Source: an uncultured Lachnospiraceae bacterium (GTDB lineage: Bacteria > Bacillota > Clostridia > Lachnospirales > Lachnospiraceae). From it: DNA of 64,000 bases. Shown piece by piece: positions 8,687-17,972 of this stretch. A program made the position numbers and the translations under genes. The notes beneath the pieces are model-generated. The model saw nothing but the letters and a program-made list of their open reading frames with translations, was not told the DNA's origin and searched no databases. Location of the stretch: assembly GCA_910579465.1 (NCBI GenBank), contig CAJTUB010000005.1, positions 186,001 to 250,000 of the forward strand, given 5' to 3'. Every line of letters begins with the position of its first letter. The first letter of the stretch is position 1.

Positions 8687-8857
8687 GGCTGTACGGCAAG
8701 CTGATTTTACAAGCGCGAACGCTTTCACCGGACTTCCTCTAAGAGCTGTTAAGCCGCTCGGGTGCGTCCTCGCGCCCAACCAGCTCTAAGAGGTGATTCC
8801 GGCTACGCTAAAAACCGCGGTCCTTCGGACAAATGCAAAATCAGCTTGCGTACAGCC
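8687..8857. repeat. palindromic repeat element, copy 1
   Basis: A ~170-bp element whose ends are complementary (GGCTGTACGGCAAGCTGATT at the left and its near-perfect complement ending at 8857). The interior contains GACTTCCTCTAAGAGC and GGTCCTTCGGAC sub-hairpins. A second copy lies inverted at 17973-18123, beyond the fatty-acid operon. The flanking arms differ between copies, but each copy's arms still pair. It resembles a REP or MITE-type mobile palindrome. The rest of 8613-9091 is the fabH leader, with a UUCG-capped hairpin at 9024-9041. Confidence 0.8.
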
Positions 8858-9091
8858 ACCGTGATTTTTAAGGTCACTCAAAAAATACGGAAATTCAAGT
8901 ACCCTCTCTCTTTTCCCTATTTTAGCACGTTTTCCCTGCCACGGGAAGCATTTTTTCCTTCCCTGAAAAAATTTTTAAAAAATCCTGTAACCTTTTTCCA
9001 TGCCGGGCTACTAACTAAATGGATTGCTTCTTCGGAAGCAACGGGCGCGGCGCTTCCCGCCGGACGCCAAATGAATTTTTTGGAGGATGCT

Positions 9092-10048
9092 ATGAGTTTT
9101 TATATCGCCGGAACCGGTATGTATGTGCCGGAACGCATTGTCACCAATGATGAGCTGGCAACAATGGTTGACACAAACGATGAATGGATTAAGCAGCGCG
9201 TCGGGATTTCGGAGCGCAGAATCAGCACGGACGAATGGACTTCCGAAATGGCATGCAAGGCAGCCTTACGCGCACTTGAGGATGCGGGCTGTAAGCCGGA
9301 GGATTTAGACTACATTTTAACTGCCAGTGTAAGCGCGGAGTGCGTTTCCCCGTCCACCGCCTGCATGGTACAGAACCTTTTGGGGGCTACCTGCCCGGCG
9401 TTGGAGATTAACGCAGCCTGCTCCGCTTTCCTGTTTCTTCTGGAAACCGCAGCCGGACTCTTCGCCCGCAAAAAGGCAAAGAAGATTCTGGTCGTCGGTG
9501 CGGAGCGCTTAAGCGGCATTTTAGACTGGAGCGACCGCAGTACCTGCATTATTTTCGGGGACGGCGCAGGCGCTGCCGTATTGAGTTGCGAAAAGGACAA
9601 CTACCTTGACTCTGTCGTTACGGTCCATGGCGGCGACGATGTCATTAAGATTCCTCACTTTACGGGCTGCTCCCCTTTCTTTACAAAGGAGAACGATTCC
9701 CCGTATATTCATATGCAGGGACAGGAAACCTTTAAATATGCCGTAAACGCAATGTGCGGCGATATTACCACCATCTTAGAGCAGAACCATCTGACGCTCG
9801 ACGATATCAGCTACATCGTACCGCACCAGGCAAACAAGCGCATTATTGACTTTGCGGCAAAGCGCCTGAAAACCTCGGAGGAAAAGTTCTATGTGAACAT
9901 CGAGCATTATGGGAATACTTCCAGTGCGAGTGTTCCGATTGCCTTGGACGAGCTGAACCGCTCCGGCAGGTTAAAGCGCGGGGATTATATTATTCTCTGT
10001 GCCTTCGGCGGCGGTCTTGCCAATGCTGCCTGCCTGTTACGCTGGTAA
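9092..10048 (+). CDS. fabH: 3-oxoacyl-ACP synthase III
   Basis: 318 residues. Condenses acetyl-CoA (or a branched primer) with malonyl-ACP to start fatty-acid synthesis. The start is the ATG at 9092 behind TTGGAGG. The catalytic triad is visible: Cys110 in NAACSAF, His in VPHQANKRI (about 246) and Asn in GNTSSAS (about 276). First gene of the fab operon; its 5' leader holds the UUCG-capped hairpin TTGCTTC-TTCG-GAAGCAA (9024-9041). No fabT or fapR regulator gene is adjacent, unlike many Firmicutes fab operons. Confidence 0.97.
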   Translation: MSFYIAGTGMYVPERIVTNDELATMVDTNDEWIKQRVGISERRISTDEWTSEMACKAALRALEDAGCKPEDLDYILTASVSAECVSPSTACMVQNLLGATCPALEINAACSAFLFLLETAAGLFARKKAKKILVVGAERLSGILDWSDRSTCIIFGDGAGAAVLSCEKDNYLDSVVTVHGGDDVIKIPHFTGCSPFFTKENDSPYIHMQGQETFKYAVNAMCGDITTILEQNHLTLDDISYIVPHQANKRIIDFAAKRLKTSEEKFYVNIEHYGNTSSASVPIALDELNRSGRLKRGDYIILCAFGGGLANAACLLRW

Positions 10049-10135
10049 GCAGTACCCTTACAGGAAACAATGTCATGCGGCTTTTCCGCAGGGCTTGTTC
10101 ATAAAAATATTTCATTTAAAAAAGGAGATTACACC

Positions 10136-10357
10136 ATGTTAGAAAAAATCAAAGAAATCTTATCCACCAGCCTTTCCATTGACGCAGATTCCATCACCGA
10201 AGCAAGCAATTTCCAGGACGACCTCGGCATCGATTCCCTCGATATCGTGGAGTTACTGATGAACGTGGAAGAAGAGTTCGGCGTTTCCATCGAGCCGGAT
10301 CCGTCCATTGCTACCGTAGGCGATCTTATTGCAAAGATTGAAGAGTTAAAGGGCTAA
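10136..10357 (+). CDS. acpP: acyl carrier protein
   Basis: 73 residues, acidic four-helix carrier. Ser34 in DDLGIDSLDIVELL receives the 4'-phosphopantetheine arm. Start at the ATG 10136 behind AAAGGAG. An 87-bp gap to fabH contains no other gene. It supplies the growing chain to all the neighbouring Fab enzymes. Confidence 0.97.
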   Translation: MLEKIKEILSTSLSIDADSITEASNFQDDLGIDSLDIVELLMNVEEEFGVSIEPDPSIATVGDLIAKIEELKG

Positions 10358-10373
10358 AGACAAGGGGACAGTT

Positions 10374-11324
10374 ATGATTTCGTCAAAAATTTGTGATTTA
10401 CTCGGCATCACCTACCCGGTTTTCCAGGGCGGTATGGCATGGATTGCAGACGGACAGCTTGCTGCTGCCGTTTCCGAGGCAGGCGGGCTCGGTATTATTT
10501 CCGCAATGAATGCGGATTCCGACTATCTGCGGGAGCAGATTAAAATTGCCCGCGCACATACGGAGAAGCCTTTCGGCGTGAACATCATGCTAATGAGCCC
10601 TCACGCACCGGAGGTTGCCAAGGTCGTTGTGGAAGAAAAGGTCCCGGTTGTCACGACCGGCGCAGGAAGCCCTGCTGTTTATATGGAAAGCTGGCTTTCT
10701 GCCGGGATTAAGGTAATCCCGGTCATCGCTTCCGCTGCGATGGCAAGAAAGATGGAACAGTGCGGCGCCTCTGCTGTCGTTGCAGAGGGTCAGGAGTCCG
10801 GCGGACACATCGGCGAGCTGACGACGATGGCTCTCGTTCCGCAGGTCTGCGACGCGGTTTCCATCCCGGTACTTGCCGCCGGCGGTATCGCAGACGGACG
10901 CGGCATGGCTGCCGCTTTCTGCCTTGGCGCATGCGGCGTACAGCTCGGCACCCGCTTTCTGGTTGCCAAGGAATGCTCGGTTCACCAGAACTACAAGGAT
11001 ATGGTGTTAAAGGCAAACGATACCTCTACCACCACCACCGGCAGACGCTTCGGCGGAAATACCTGCCGCTGCATTAAAAACCCGTTCAGCCGCGGCTTCC
11101 AGAAGGCAGAATATGCCCCGGAGGCAACTGCAGAGAGCATTGCCGACCTCGGCGTCGGCGCACTCCGCAAGGCAGCTGTAGACGGGGATATCAAGGAAGG
11201 ATGCTTCCTTGCCGGACAGATTTCCGGTATGGTCAACAAGGAACAGACCGCAGCCGAGATTGTCACCGAGCTTGTCACGGAGTGTGAAGCGCTCCTGAAA
11301 GGAGTACACACATGGCTAAAATAG
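10374..11324 (+). CDS. fabK: enoyl-ACP reductase II (FMN-dependent)
   Basis: 316 residues, TIM-barrel flavoprotein of the nitronate monooxygenase superfamily. Performs the last reduction of each elongation cycle with NAD(P)H. MISSKICDLLGITYPVFQGG, GGLGIISAMNA and ESGGHIGEL (His145, equivalent to the pneumococcal FabK active-site His) support FabK. It replaces FabI, so the strain is predicted to be triclosan tolerant at this step. The 3' end overlaps fabD by 13 bp. Confidence 0.95.
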   Translation: MISSKICDLLGITYPVFQGGMAWIADGQLAAAVSEAGGLGIISAMNADSDYLREQIKIARAHTEKPFGVNIMLMSPHAPEVAKVVVEEKVPVVTTGAGSPAVYMESWLSAGIKVIPVIASAAMARKMEQCGASAVVAEGQESGGHIGELTTMALVPQVCDAVSIPVLAAGGIADGRGMAAAFCLGACGVQLGTRFLVAKECSVHQNYKDMVLKANDTSTTTTGRRFGGNTCRCIKNPFSRGFQKAEYAPEATAESIADLGVGALRKAAVDGDIKEGCFLAGQISGMVNKEQTAAEIVTELVTECEALLKGVHTWLK

Positions 11325-12226
11325 CATTTCTATTTTCCGGTCAGGGTGCGCAGCATCCTGGCATGGGAAAGGGCTTTTATGAAAAGGACGCGCAGGTTGC
11401 CGCCCTGTTTGACGAGGCGGAACGCCTCCGTCCGGGAACGCTTGCGCAGATGTTTGACGGGGACGATACGGTCCTGCGCCAGACCGAAAATACACAGCCG
11501 TGCCTTTACCTTGCGGATTATGCAGCCGCACTTGCAGCAAAGAACGCAGGGCTTCAGGCTGATATGGCAGCAGGCTTTTCCCTCGGGGAAATCCCGGCAC
11601 TTGCATTCGGAGGCGCCTATACCCCTGCTACCGGCTTCCGGATTGCCTGCGTGCGCGGCGCGCTTATGAGCGAAGCAGCGAAAAAGGCACCGGCTTCCAT
11701 GGTGGCTGTCGTAAAGCTTTCCAACGAAGTCGTAGAGGAGCTCTGCTCCCATTATCAGAAGGTATATCCGGTCAATTATAACTGCACCGGACAGCTCGTG
11801 GTATCCGGCAGCACCGAGGAGCTTCCTGCATTTTCCGAGGAGGTAAAGGCAGCAGGCGGCAGGGCGCTTCCGCTCAAGGTCGGCGGCGGCTTCCACTCTC
11901 CGTTCATGTCTCCTGCCGTGGAGCAGTTCGGGGAAAAGCTTGGGGAGTTTTCCCTTTCCGCACCGTCCCTTCCGGTCTATGCAAATCTCACCGCGGCGCC
12001 TTACGGCGGAAACGTCAGGGAAACCCTGCAGGCACAGATTGACCATCCGGTACTCTGGGAAAAGACCATTCTTGCTATGGCAGAAAACGGCGTAGACACC
12101 TTCATTGAAACCGGTGTCGGCAATGTACTGCAGAAACTCATCGAAAAAATCGTTCCGGGCAGCCGTTCGTATGCCGTAGAGACGCCGGAGCAGTTAGAAG
12201 CCGCATGCGCAGAGCTTTTAAAGTAA
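11312..12226 (+). CDS. fabD: malonyl-CoA:ACP transacylase
   Basis: 304 residues. Transfers malonyl from CoA to ACP. FSGQGAQHPGMGKGFYE opens the fold; the nucleophile is Ser90 in GFSLGE (usually GHSLGE, so the first motif His is Phe here). The catalytic His lies in GGGFHSPFM (about 196). ETGVGNVL near the end is typical. Its start lies inside the fabK 3' end. Confidence 0.95.
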   Translation: MAKIAFLFSGQGAQHPGMGKGFYEKDAQVAALFDEAERLRPGTLAQMFDGDDTVLRQTENTQPCLYLADYAAALAAKNAGLQADMAAGFSLGEIPALAFGGAYTPATGFRIACVRGALMSEAAKKAPASMVAVVKLSNEVVEELCSHYQKVYPVNYNCTGQLVVSGSTEELPAFSEEVKAAGGRALPLKVGGGFHSPFMSPAVEQFGEKLGEFSLSAPSLPVYANLTAAPYGGNVRETLQAQIDHPVLWEKTILAMAENGVDTFIETGVGNVLQKLIEKIVPGSRSYAVETPEQLEAACAELLK

Positions 12227-12239
12227 TAAGGAGGATATT

Positions 12240-12974
12240 ATGTTAAAAAACAAAGTTGCCGTTGTTACCGGAGGCTCCCGCGGCATCGGCCGCGCCATCT
12301 GTACCGCCTTTTGTAAAAACGGCGCGGACGTCGCTTTTCTTGACGTAGGAAGTCCGGAAAAAGCAATGGAGACCGTAACCGAGCTTTCTGCCTTCGGCAC
12401 GAAGGTAAAGGCTTACCAGTGCAATATTACAGACTATGCAGAAACAGAAGCCGTATTCAAGGAAATCCTTGCAGAGTTCGGCACCATTGATATTCTTGTA
12501 AATAATGCCGGAATTACCCGCGATAAGCTGCTTCTCGGCATGAAGCCGGAGGAATTTACCGCGGTTATCGATACAAACCTTGTCGGCGCTTACAATACGG
12601 TGAAGCAGGTATATCCGGTGATGATGAAGAAGCGTTCCGGGAAAATCGTCAACATTTCTTCCGTTTCCGGTATCATGGGCAACGCCGGCCAGACCAATTA
12701 TTCCGCTTCCAAGGCAGGCTTAATCGGCTTTACGAAGTCGCTTGCCAAGGAGCTTGCACCGCGCGGCGTCTGCTGTAACGCAGTCGCACCGGGCTTTGTT
12801 GCCACCGATATGACCACTGCCTTTGCGGAAAATGAAGCGCTGCTTTCTTCCATTCCGTTAAAGCGTTTTGCAAAGCCGGAGGAAATCGCAGGACTGGTCC
12901 TTTTCCTTTCCAGCGACAACGCAAATTACATCACCGGCGAGGTTGTCCGCATCGACGGCGGACTCGCCATGTAG
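12240..12974 (+). CDS. fabG: 3-oxoacyl-ACP reductase
   Basis: 244 residues, NADPH-dependent short-chain dehydrogenase/reductase. Cofactor motif TGGSRGIG (residues 9-16), NNAGITRD, and the catalytic Ser-Tyr-Lys in ISSVSGIMGNAGQTNYSASK (Tyr about 150). The C-terminus GEVVRIDGGLAM matches FabG. It follows fabD by 13 bp with SD AAGGAGG. Confidence 0.96.
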   Translation: MLKNKVAVVTGGSRGIGRAICTAFCKNGADVAFLDVGSPEKAMETVTELSAFGTKVKAYQCNITDYAETEAVFKEILAEFGTIDILVNNAGITRDKLLLGMKPEEFTAVIDTNLVGAYNTVKQVYPVMMKKRSGKIVNISSVSGIMGNAGQTNYSASKAGLIGFTKSLAKELAPRGVCCNAVAPGFVATDMTTAFAENEALLSSIPLKRFAKPEEIAGLVLFLSSDNANYITGEVVRIDGGLAM

Positions 12975-12983
12975 GAGGTATCC

Positions 12984-14207
12984 ATGAAAAGAGTAGTAGT
13001 TACCGGATTAGGTGCCGTTACCCCGATCGGAAATACGCTTCCGGAGTATTGGAACGGCCTGATTAACGGCGTGAACGGAATTACCCCGATTACCCGTTTT
13101 GACACCACCGATTCAAAGTGTAAGCTGGCCGCGGAGGTAAAGGGGTTTGACCCGCTTTCCTGCCTTGATAAAAATACCGCAAGAAAGACCGACCCGTATG
13201 TCCAGTACGCGCTCGCCTGCACGCAGGAGGCTATGGCGGACAGCGGGCTGGAGGGGCACATCGACGGCAGTGAGCTCGGCGTTTACTTCGGCTCCGGCGT
13301 CGGCGGCATCCAGACCACCTGTGAAAACCATGTAGGACTGTTAGAGGGCGGCGCCAAAAAGGTTACGCCGCAGTTTGTTCCGAAAATGATTATCAACATC
13401 GCGGCAGGCCAGATTGCCATCCGTTTTCACGCACACGGCAACGCCATGTCCATGTCTACCGCATGCGCAACCGGCACCACTGCCATCGGCGAGGCTTACC
13501 GTGCCATTAAGGACGGCTACCTTACCGCTGTTATCTGCGGAGGCTCCGAGGCGGCAATCACCCCGCTCTGTGTTGCGGGCTTTGTCAACTGTATGGCGCT
13601 CTCCCAGGCGCAGGACCCGGATGAGGCTTCCCTCCCGTTTGACAGCCGCCGCGCAGGCTTCGTTATCGGCGAAGGCGCTGCCGCCCTGATTCTGGAGGAA
13701 TACGAGCATGCCGTTGCAAGAGGGGCAAAAATTTACGCCGAGGTATGCGGCTACGGCGCTACCTGCGACGCACATCATGTCACGGCGCCGGACCCGGAGG
13801 CAGTATATACTGCAAAGGCAATCGAAAAGGCATTAGAAGGCGTCGACTACCGTGCAGAGGAGCTCTATATCAACGCGCACGGTACGGGAACCGCTTTAAA
13901 TGATACTACGGAGACCAAGGCATTCAAGCTTGCGTTCGGAGACGATGCAAAGAAGGTAAAAATCAGCTCCACGAAGTCCATGACCGGCCATATGCTGGGC
14001 GCTGCGGGTGCTGCTGAGGCGATTGCCTGCGTTAAGGCAATTGAAACCGGCATCCTTCCGCCGACCATCAATCTGACGAGTCCTGACCCTGCCTGTGACT
14101 TAGACTATACGCCGTGTAAGGCGGTGAAGCATCCGGTTACTACCGCGATTTCCACCTCCCTCGGCTTCGGCGGCCACAATGCTTGTCTTGCATTTCGAAA
14201 GGTGTGA
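12984..14207 (+). CDS. fabF: 3-oxoacyl-ACP synthase II
   Basis: 407 residues, elongating beta-ketoacyl-ACP synthase of the thiolase fold. Catalytic Cys in STACATGTTAIGEAYR, and two His in INAHGTGTALND and SMTGHMLGAAGA. Length and motifs are canonical. The next gene, fabZ, starts 8 bp downstream; in many Clostridia accB sits in this gap but is absent here. Confidence 0.97.
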   Translation: MKRVVVTGLGAVTPIGNTLPEYWNGLINGVNGITPITRFDTTDSKCKLAAEVKGFDPLSCLDKNTARKTDPYVQYALACTQEAMADSGLEGHIDGSELGVYFGSGVGGIQTTCENHVGLLEGGAKKVTPQFVPKMIINIAAGQIAIRFHAHGNAMSMSTACATGTTAIGEAYRAIKDGYLTAVICGGSEAAITPLCVAGFVNCMALSQAQDPDEASLPFDSRRAGFVIGEGAAALILEEYEHAVARGAKIYAEVCGYGATCDAHHVTAPDPEAVYTAKAIEKALEGVDYRAEELYINAHGTGTALNDTTETKAFKLAFGDDAKKVKISSTKSMTGHMLGAAGAAEAIACVKAIETGILPPTINLTSPDPACDLDYTPCKAVKHPVTTAISTSLGFGGHNACLAFRKV

Positions 14208-14215
14208 ACTGCGCT

Positions 14216-14650
14216 ATGAATCAGGAAGAAATTAAAAAAATACTGCCGCACCGCGACCATATGCTGCTGGTAGATGAAGCAACCGTCCAGGACGGTGTTT
14301 CCTACGGCAAAAAGAAAATCACCGGCGAGGAGTTTTTCTTAAAGGGACATTTCCCGGGCAATCCGATTGTTCCGGGCGTCATCCTTTGCGAGATTCTTGC
14401 ACAGTCCACCTGTGTCCTGCTTGCGGACGATGCCGGAGGAAAAGATATCACGACTCTTTTTACGGGTCTGGAAAAGGTACGCTTTAAGAATCCGGTCAAG
14501 CCGGGAGACGTATTTGAAACCAAATGTGAAATTACGAAGCATAAGGGAGCGTTTTACTGGGCAAAGGGCAGCGGCTTTGTAGACGGAAAGCTCTGCGTCA
14601 GCGCGGAATTTTCCTTTGCCGTTTTCCCTGCAGACAAGGAGGCAGTATGA
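14216..14650 (+). CDS. fabZ: 3-hydroxyacyl-ACP dehydratase
   Basis: 144 residues, hotdog-fold dehydratase. LPHRDHMLLVD near the N-terminus; catalytic His45 in GHFPGNPIVPG and Glu59 in VILCEILAQS. The ATG at 14216 lies just after fabF. The stop overlaps the accD start in an ATGA arrangement; accC, usually found between these two, is missing. Confidence 0.96.
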   Translation: MNQEEIKKILPHRDHMLLVDEATVQDGVSYGKKKITGEEFFLKGHFPGNPIVPGVILCEILAQSTCVLLADDAGGKDITTLFTGLEKVRFKNPVKPGDVFETKCEITKHKGAFYWAKGSGFVDGKLCVSAEFSFAVFPADKEAV

Positions 14651-15462
14651 TTTTCGAAAAATGGGTGAAGGCCTTTTCGGGTGAGCGTCTGACCTGCTCC
14701 ACCTGCAAAAAGGAGTTTTCCGCAAAGGAGCTTCGCAAAAGCAACTACATCTGTCCGGAATGTGCGCATTACTTCCGTGTAAGCGCAAGGGAACGTATTC
14801 TGCTGCTCACTGACAAAAACAGCTTTGAAGAGTATGCAACCGGACTTTCCAGCGTAGATTTCTTAGAGTTCCCGGGTTATGCCGAGAAGCTGAAAAAGGC
14901 AACGGAAAGCACCGGGGAGGAGGATGCCGTTATCTGCGGGTCTGCCTCCATCGGCGGCAATCCCTGCGTTATTTTTGTCATGGACTCCCGGTTTATCATG
15001 GCAAGCATGGGCTCGGTAGTCGGCGAGAAGGTCACCCGCGCCTTTGAGTATGCCACGGAGCACAAGCTTCCGGTTATCGGCTTTACTGCTTCCGGCGGCG
15101 CCAGAATGCAGGAGGGTATTATTTCCCTGATGCAGATGGCAAAGTGCAGCGCAGCCGTAAAGAAGCATTCCTCCGAAGGGAACCTTTATATTACCGTGCT
15201 GACCGACCCGACCACCGGTGGCGTTACCGCCTCCTTTGCAATGCAGGGCGACATTATCCTTGCGGAGCCGAACGCACTGGTCGGCTTTGCCGGACGCCGC
15301 GTGGTAGAGCAGACGACAAAGTCCAAGCTCCCGGACAATTTCCAGAGTGCGGAATTTATTCTCGAGCACGGCTTTGCGGACGCCATCGTTCCGCGGGAAG
15401 AGCTTCGTGAAACCCTTACCACTCTGCTGAAATTGCACAGAAAGGACGAGGTAGCAGTATGA
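14647..15462 (+). CDS. accD: acetyl-CoA carboxylase carboxyltransferase subunit beta
   Basis: 271 residues. Beta half of the carboxyltransferase that moves CO2 from carboxybiotin to acetyl-CoA. An N-terminal zinc ribbon has Cys17, Cys20, Cys36 and Cys39 (CSTC...CPEC), followed by the crotonase-like core with FTASGGARMQEG and TDPTTGGVTASFAM. It overlaps fabZ (4 bp) and accA (4 bp). Confidence 0.96.
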   Translation: MIFEKWVKAFSGERLTCSTCKKEFSAKELRKSNYICPECAHYFRVSARERILLLTDKNSFEEYATGLSSVDFLEFPGYAEKLKKATESTGEEDAVICGSASIGGNPCVIFVMDSRFIMASMGSVVGEKVTRAFEYATEHKLPVIGFTASGGARMQEGIISLMQMAKCSAAVKKHSSEGNLYITVLTDPTTGGVTASFAMQGDIILAEPNALVGFAGRRVVEQTTKSKLPDNFQSAEFILEHGFADAIVPREELRETLTTLLKLHRKDEVAV

Positions 15463-16277
15463 GCATGACTCCTTATGAAAAGCTGAAAACAGCGCGCGCA
15501 AACGGAAGGCCTACCGGAAGCGCTTATATCGACGGGCTTTTTACCGACCGCGTCTATTTACACGGCGACCGCCGGTTCGGTGAGGATGCCGCTATCGTAT
15601 CCGGTGTCGGCAGTCTTGACGGCATGCCGGTAACCTATATTGCAATCGAAAAGGGAGTAGACCTTCCTTCCCGTATGAAGACAAACTTCGGCTGTCCGAA
15701 GCCGGAGGGCTACCGTAAGGCGCTCCGCCTGATGAAGCAGGCAGAGAAGTTCCACCGTCCGGTTATCTGCTTTGTCGATACGCTCGGCGCCTTCTGCGGC
15801 GCAGACGGCGAGGAACGCGGACAGGGCGAGGCGATTGCGGAAAACATCATGGAAATGATTGGTCTTAAGACCCCGACGATTTCGATTGTCATCGGGGAAG
15901 GCGGTAGCGGCGGCGCACTTGCCCTTTGTTCCGCCGACCGCGTTTATATGCTGGAAAACTCCGTGTACTCCGTTATTTCCCCGGAGGGCTGTGCAAGTAT
16001 TCTCTGGAAGGATTCCTCCCGTGTGCAGGATTCCGCACAGTGCCTGCGCATTACCGCGGACGATATGAAGAGCTTCGGCGTTGCGGAAACCGTAATCCCT
16101 GAGAATTTTGAGGATTTTTCCGCCATGTGCCATGAAATCAAAGCTTACTTAGCCGCTGACTTAAAGCAGCTTCTTGCAAAAACTACGGAACAATTACTGG
16201 AAGACCGTTATTTCCGTTTCCGGAAATTCGGTATTTATGAAGAAAACGGAGAAACCCATGGAACCAATCTATACTGA
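15459..16277 (+). CDS. accA: acetyl-CoA carboxylase carboxyltransferase subunit alpha
   Basis: 272 residues. Alpha half of the carboxyltransferase. It is shorter at the N-terminus than the E. coli protein (319), as in other Clostridia. Core motifs: NFGCPKPEGYRKALRLMKQA, FVDTLGAFCGADGEERGQGE and IGEGGSGGALAL. It needs the biotin carboxyl carrier (AccB) and biotin carboxylase (AccC), which are not encoded in this window. Overlaps the following synthetase by 20 bp. Confidence 0.96.
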   Translation: MSMTPYEKLKTARANGRPTGSAYIDGLFTDRVYLHGDRRFGEDAAIVSGVGSLDGMPVTYIAIEKGVDLPSRMKTNFGCPKPEGYRKALRLMKQAEKFHRPVICFVDTLGAFCGADGEERGQGEAIAENIMEMIGLKTPTISIVIGEGGSGGALALCSADRVYMLENSVYSVISPEGCASILWKDSSRVQDSAQCLRITADDMKSFGVAETVIPENFEDFSAMCHEIKAYLAADLKQLLAKTTEQLLEDRYFRFRKFGIYEENGETHGTNLY

Positions 16278-17907
16278 TTACAGTACCGCTGCCTTTGACG
16301 CAGACGGCGTATTGACTGAATTTACCCCGCACGCACCGGAGAATTTTAACTTCGCGTACGACGTGGTTGACCGTATTGCAGACAGAGAGCCGGAAAAGCG
16401 CGCTCTCGTCTGGTGCGATACGAAGGGAAATGACAGAATCCTTTCCTTTGGTGAAATCTCCTCCCTTTCCATCCAGGCGGCAGGCTATCTTGCCGCAAAC
16501 GGCGTGAAAAAGGGAGACCGTGTCCTTGTCATTATGAAACGCCATTACGAATACTGGTATATCCTTCCTGCCCTGCACCGGATGGGTGCAGTCGTAATCC
16601 CTGCGTCCCATATGCTGAAAAAAAAGGATATCATTTACCGTATCCAGAGCGCGGACATCTCTGCGATTATCTCTGCTGACGATGATGCGCTGTCTGAAAG
16701 TATCCTTGCCGCAAAGGACTCCTGTCCGGGCTTACGGCTGCTTTTTACCGTCCGGAAAGACCATCCGGGCTTTCTTCGTCTGGACCTCGGTTTAAAAGAA
16801 ATGCCAAAAACGGCAGAACGGATTCCGACTCTCGCGGCTGACCCGTTTTTAATGTATTTCACCTCGGGTACCACCTCCTATCCGAAAGCAGTCGTTCACA
16901 ACGGCTATTACCCGTTAGGGCATATCCCGACCGCAAAGTTCTGGCATAACTGTCAGGATAACGGCCTGCACCTGACCGTTGCGGACACCGGCTGGGCAAA
17001 GGCATCCTGGGGAAAAATTTACGGCCAGTGGTTCTGTGGCTGCGCAGTTATGGCATATGACTACGAACACTTTGACGCGGCACAGCTTTGCTCCGTCATT
17101 CACAAATATAACGTCACCTCCTTCTGCGCCCCGCCGACCGTTTACCGCCTTATGGTAAAGAACGGCATCCCTTCCGATGCCTTTTCGTGTGTGCGCTATG
17201 CCACCACCGCCGGGGAAGCCTTAAATCCTGAAATCACAAAGCGTTTCCAGGACATCACAGGGCTCTTAATCCACGAGGGCTTCGGGCAGTCGGAGACTAC
17301 ACTGTTACTTGGCAACCTTGTAAACGCCCCGGTTAAAATCGGCTCCATCGGCAAACCGAATCCGATGTATGACGTAAGAATCATGGATGAGGACGGAAAC
17401 GAGGCCGGACCGGACGAGCGCGGCGAAATCGTCGTAGTCCCGAAGCCGGGCCAGTGCGGCCTCTGCATCGGCTACTTAAACTCCGAGGAGCAGGACCACC
17501 GTGTCTGGAAAAACGGCGTTTTCCATACCGGAGATATTGCAACAAAAGACAGCGACGGCTTTTTCTGGTACATCGGCCGGGCCGACGATATCATCAAATC
17601 CAGCGGCTACCGCATCGGTCCGTTTGAGATTGAGGACGTCCTGATTAAGCACCCTGCCGTAGCCGAATGCGCCGTTACCGGCGTTCCGGACGAGGAACGA
17701 GGCTTTATCGTAAAGGCTACCATCGTTTTAATGCCGGGCTATACCGGCACCCCGGAGCTTTCGCAGGAGCTGAAGGACTATGTAAAAACCCAGACCGCTC
17801 CGTACAAATACCCGCGTCTCATTGAATTTGTACCGGAGCTGCCAAAGACCATCAGCGGCAAAATCCAGCGTGCAAAGCTGCGCGAGCAGGATACCGTGAA
17901 AAATTAA
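16258..17907 (+). CDS. AMP-forming acyl-CoA synthetase
   Basis: 549 residues, ANL superfamily (acetyl/medium-chain acyl-CoA synthetase-like). P-loop YFTSGTTSYPKAV (about 200-212), GFGQSETT (A5 motif), and the C-terminal catalytic lysine in PKTISGKIQRAKLRE. The ATG at 16258 has GGAG 6 nt upstream; an in-frame ATG at 16237 lacks an SD. It is translationally coupled to accA and is the last gene of the fab operon. It could activate acetate to make FabH primer, or activate exogenous fatty acids; the substrate cannot be told from sequence. Confidence 0.9.
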   Translation: MEPIYTDYSTAAFDADGVLTEFTPHAPENFNFAYDVVDRIADREPEKRALVWCDTKGNDRILSFGEISSLSIQAAGYLAANGVKKGDRVLVIMKRHYEYWYILPALHRMGAVVIPASHMLKKKDIIYRIQSADISAIISADDDALSESILAAKDSCPGLRLLFTVRKDHPGFLRLDLGLKEMPKTAERIPTLAADPFLMYFTSGTTSYPKAVVHNGYYPLGHIPTAKFWHNCQDNGLHLTVADTGWAKASWGKIYGQWFCGCAVMAYDYEHFDAAQLCSVIHKYNVTSFCAPPTVYRLMVKNGIPSDAFSCVRYATTAGEALNPEITKRFQDITGLLIHEGFGQSETTLLLGNLVNAPVKIGSIGKPNPMYDVRIMDEDGNEAGPDERGEIVVVPKPGQCGLCIGYLNSEEQDHRVWKNGVFHTGDIATKDSDGFFWYIGRADDIIKSSGYRIGPFEIEDVLIKHPAVAECAVTGVPDEERGFIVKATIVLMPGYTGTPELSQELKDYVKTQTAPYKYPRLIEFVPELPKTISGKIQRAKLREQDTVKN

Positions 17908-17972
17908 AGGAAACGGATTTCCCAGGCTTCCGCATTTTCTATCAGCCTGTATACCTCCCGGCGCCTGCGTAT

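Noticed and set aside
8687..8857. The palindromic element as a CRISPR or riboswitch
   Set aside because: Only two copies, inverted, 9 kb apart, with no spacer periodicity; no aptamer core recognised.
15558..16133. Long antisense frames within accA, accD, fabF and other fab genes
   Set aside because: They are mirror frames of strongly supported genes with codon bias typical of the sense strand.
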